Assembly (NCBI GenBank): GCA_907163375.1 | Contig: CAJQUW010001686.1 | Span: 62,001-126,000, forward strand | Direction: 5' to 3' | Length of the DNA stretch: 64,000 bases | Source: Prostheceraeus crozeri | Taxonomy: Eukaryota > Platyhelminthes > Polycladida > Euryleptidae | Part shown: positions 63,556 through 64,000 of the stretch, in pieces | Layout: every line of letters starts with the position of its first letter | Position numbering within the stretch: position 1 is the first letter of the stretch | Program-made: the position numbers and the translations under genes | Notes under the pieces: model-generated | The model's input: the letters and a program-made list of their open reading frames with translations, nothing else | What the model was told of the DNA's origin: nothing | The model's database searches: none

Positions 63556-64000
63556 CGTTTGATGTTTCCCGACGAAGAATGTGTTTCCCGACGAAAGAAG
63601 CGAAGAGAATGAAGAAAGATCTCGGTGTCGTTTGGTTGGATCTGGAGAATGCCTATGGCGCGGTCCCTCATGGACTGGTCATGTATGCATTGGACTTCCA
63701 CCATGTTCCAGAGAAGGTGAAAATGCTGATAAAAGCCTATTACGAGGACTTCATCATGAAGTTTCGGACTGAGAGGTGGGATACGAAATGGATCAAGTTG
63801 GAGAAGGGGATACCAATGGGGTGCACCATTTCGCCTATCCTTTTTGTTATGGCGATGAATGTAGTTTTATCGACGGTGCAACACACTGAAGGAGTCGAGC
63901 TCAATGGAAGGAAATTACCTCCAGTTAAGGCGTTCATGGATGACATGACAGTGGTTTGTAGATCAGCGGCTGCAACACGGGCTGTATTGGAGAAACTTGA
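63556..64000 (+). mobile_element. Non-LTR-type reverse transcriptase with FMDD box, cut by window edge
   Basis: From about 63590 the + strand reads LGVVWLDLENAYGAVPHGLV, then KVKMLIKAYYEDFIMKFRTE, LEKGIPMGCTISPILFVMAM and VKAFMDDMTVV. These are the palm motifs of a reverse transcriptase (DLENAYG for motif A, G-x-PMGCTISP for motif B, FMDD for motif C). FMDD replaces the usual YADD/FADD of the other LINEs here. The frame is open to the window end. It begins next to a short duplicated word, GTTTCCCGACGAA, at 63562 and 63579. The clade is uncertain. It may be 5'-truncated, since nothing recognisable precedes it. Confidence 0.85.

Noticed and set aside
1-64000. LTR retrovirus-like elements, Polintons or CRISPR arrays
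   Set aside because: I saw no paired direct LTRs with primer-binding sites, no aspartic protease/integrase or capsid-like frames, and no spaced short direct repeats. The many T-runs and ATT microsatellites are not arrays of that kind.

Overview
The window is animal genomic DNA: AT-rich, with small exons and GT-AG introns, long introns packed with transposons, and no operon-like gene order. Both host genes have introns and belong to metazoan families. Frequent palindromic words such as TAGGCCTA and ACATGTA, together with the repertoire of non-LTR LINEs, Penelope-like elements and hAT relics, suggest a marine invertebrate. An echinoderm or similar deuterostome is my guess, not a demonstrated identity.

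Two host genes lie head-to-tail on the + strand. Bases 5337-19527 carry the 3' part of a NEK9 (Nercc1)-like gene: three exons of the RCC1 propeller, two linker exons and a terminal coiled-coil exon. The kinase domain must lie upstream, outside the window. After about 5 kb of intergenic sequence, a connector-enhancer-of-KSR (CNK/CNKSR) gene starts at 24673. Its SAM domain (exons 1-2), CRIC domain (exons 3-5) and the start of its PDZ domain (exons 6-7, to 58788) are present. The rest of PDZ and the expected PH domain lie beyond the window. All exon phases fit together in both genes. NEK9 is a mitotic and ciliary kinase and CNK is a Ras-Raf-MEK scaffold, so the two are neighbours without an obvious joint pathway.

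Most other recognisable sequence is mobile. The NEK9 introns hold an old LINE (5.7-9.3 kb) split by a younger antisense LINE with an 865-codon open frame, a Penelope-like fragment starting almost at a splice donor (14.15 kb), and a LINE 3' end (17.9 kb). The 14-kb first CNK intron holds a Penelope-like relic, an antisense LINE 5' half, a tRNA-like SINE head, a full-length RTE-like LINE with an intact 1034-codon frame and an internal zinc finger (29.2-32.6 kb), a 3.0-kb hAT element with perfect 8-bp target duplications that contains a mariner-like relic and a 22-bp tandem array (34.35-37.36 kb), a LINE 3' half and a 250-bp foldback element.

The 17.5-kb third CNK intron holds a Penelope-like copy with inverted ends, interrupted by a 306-bp hAT-like MITE; a nearly full-length antisense LINE (41.3-44.9 kb); and the strangest structure in the window. 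That structure is a pair of roughly 1-kb inverted Penelope-like arms flanking about 3.5 kb of almost pure T with scattered A and C (50.33-53.85 kb). It is either a remarkable strand-asymmetric tract or a long-read assembly artefact. The window ends inside another reverse transcriptase (63.56 kb on) with an FMDD catalytic box. I recognised no LTR retrovirus-like element, no CRISPR array and no canonical host tRNA or rRNA gene.
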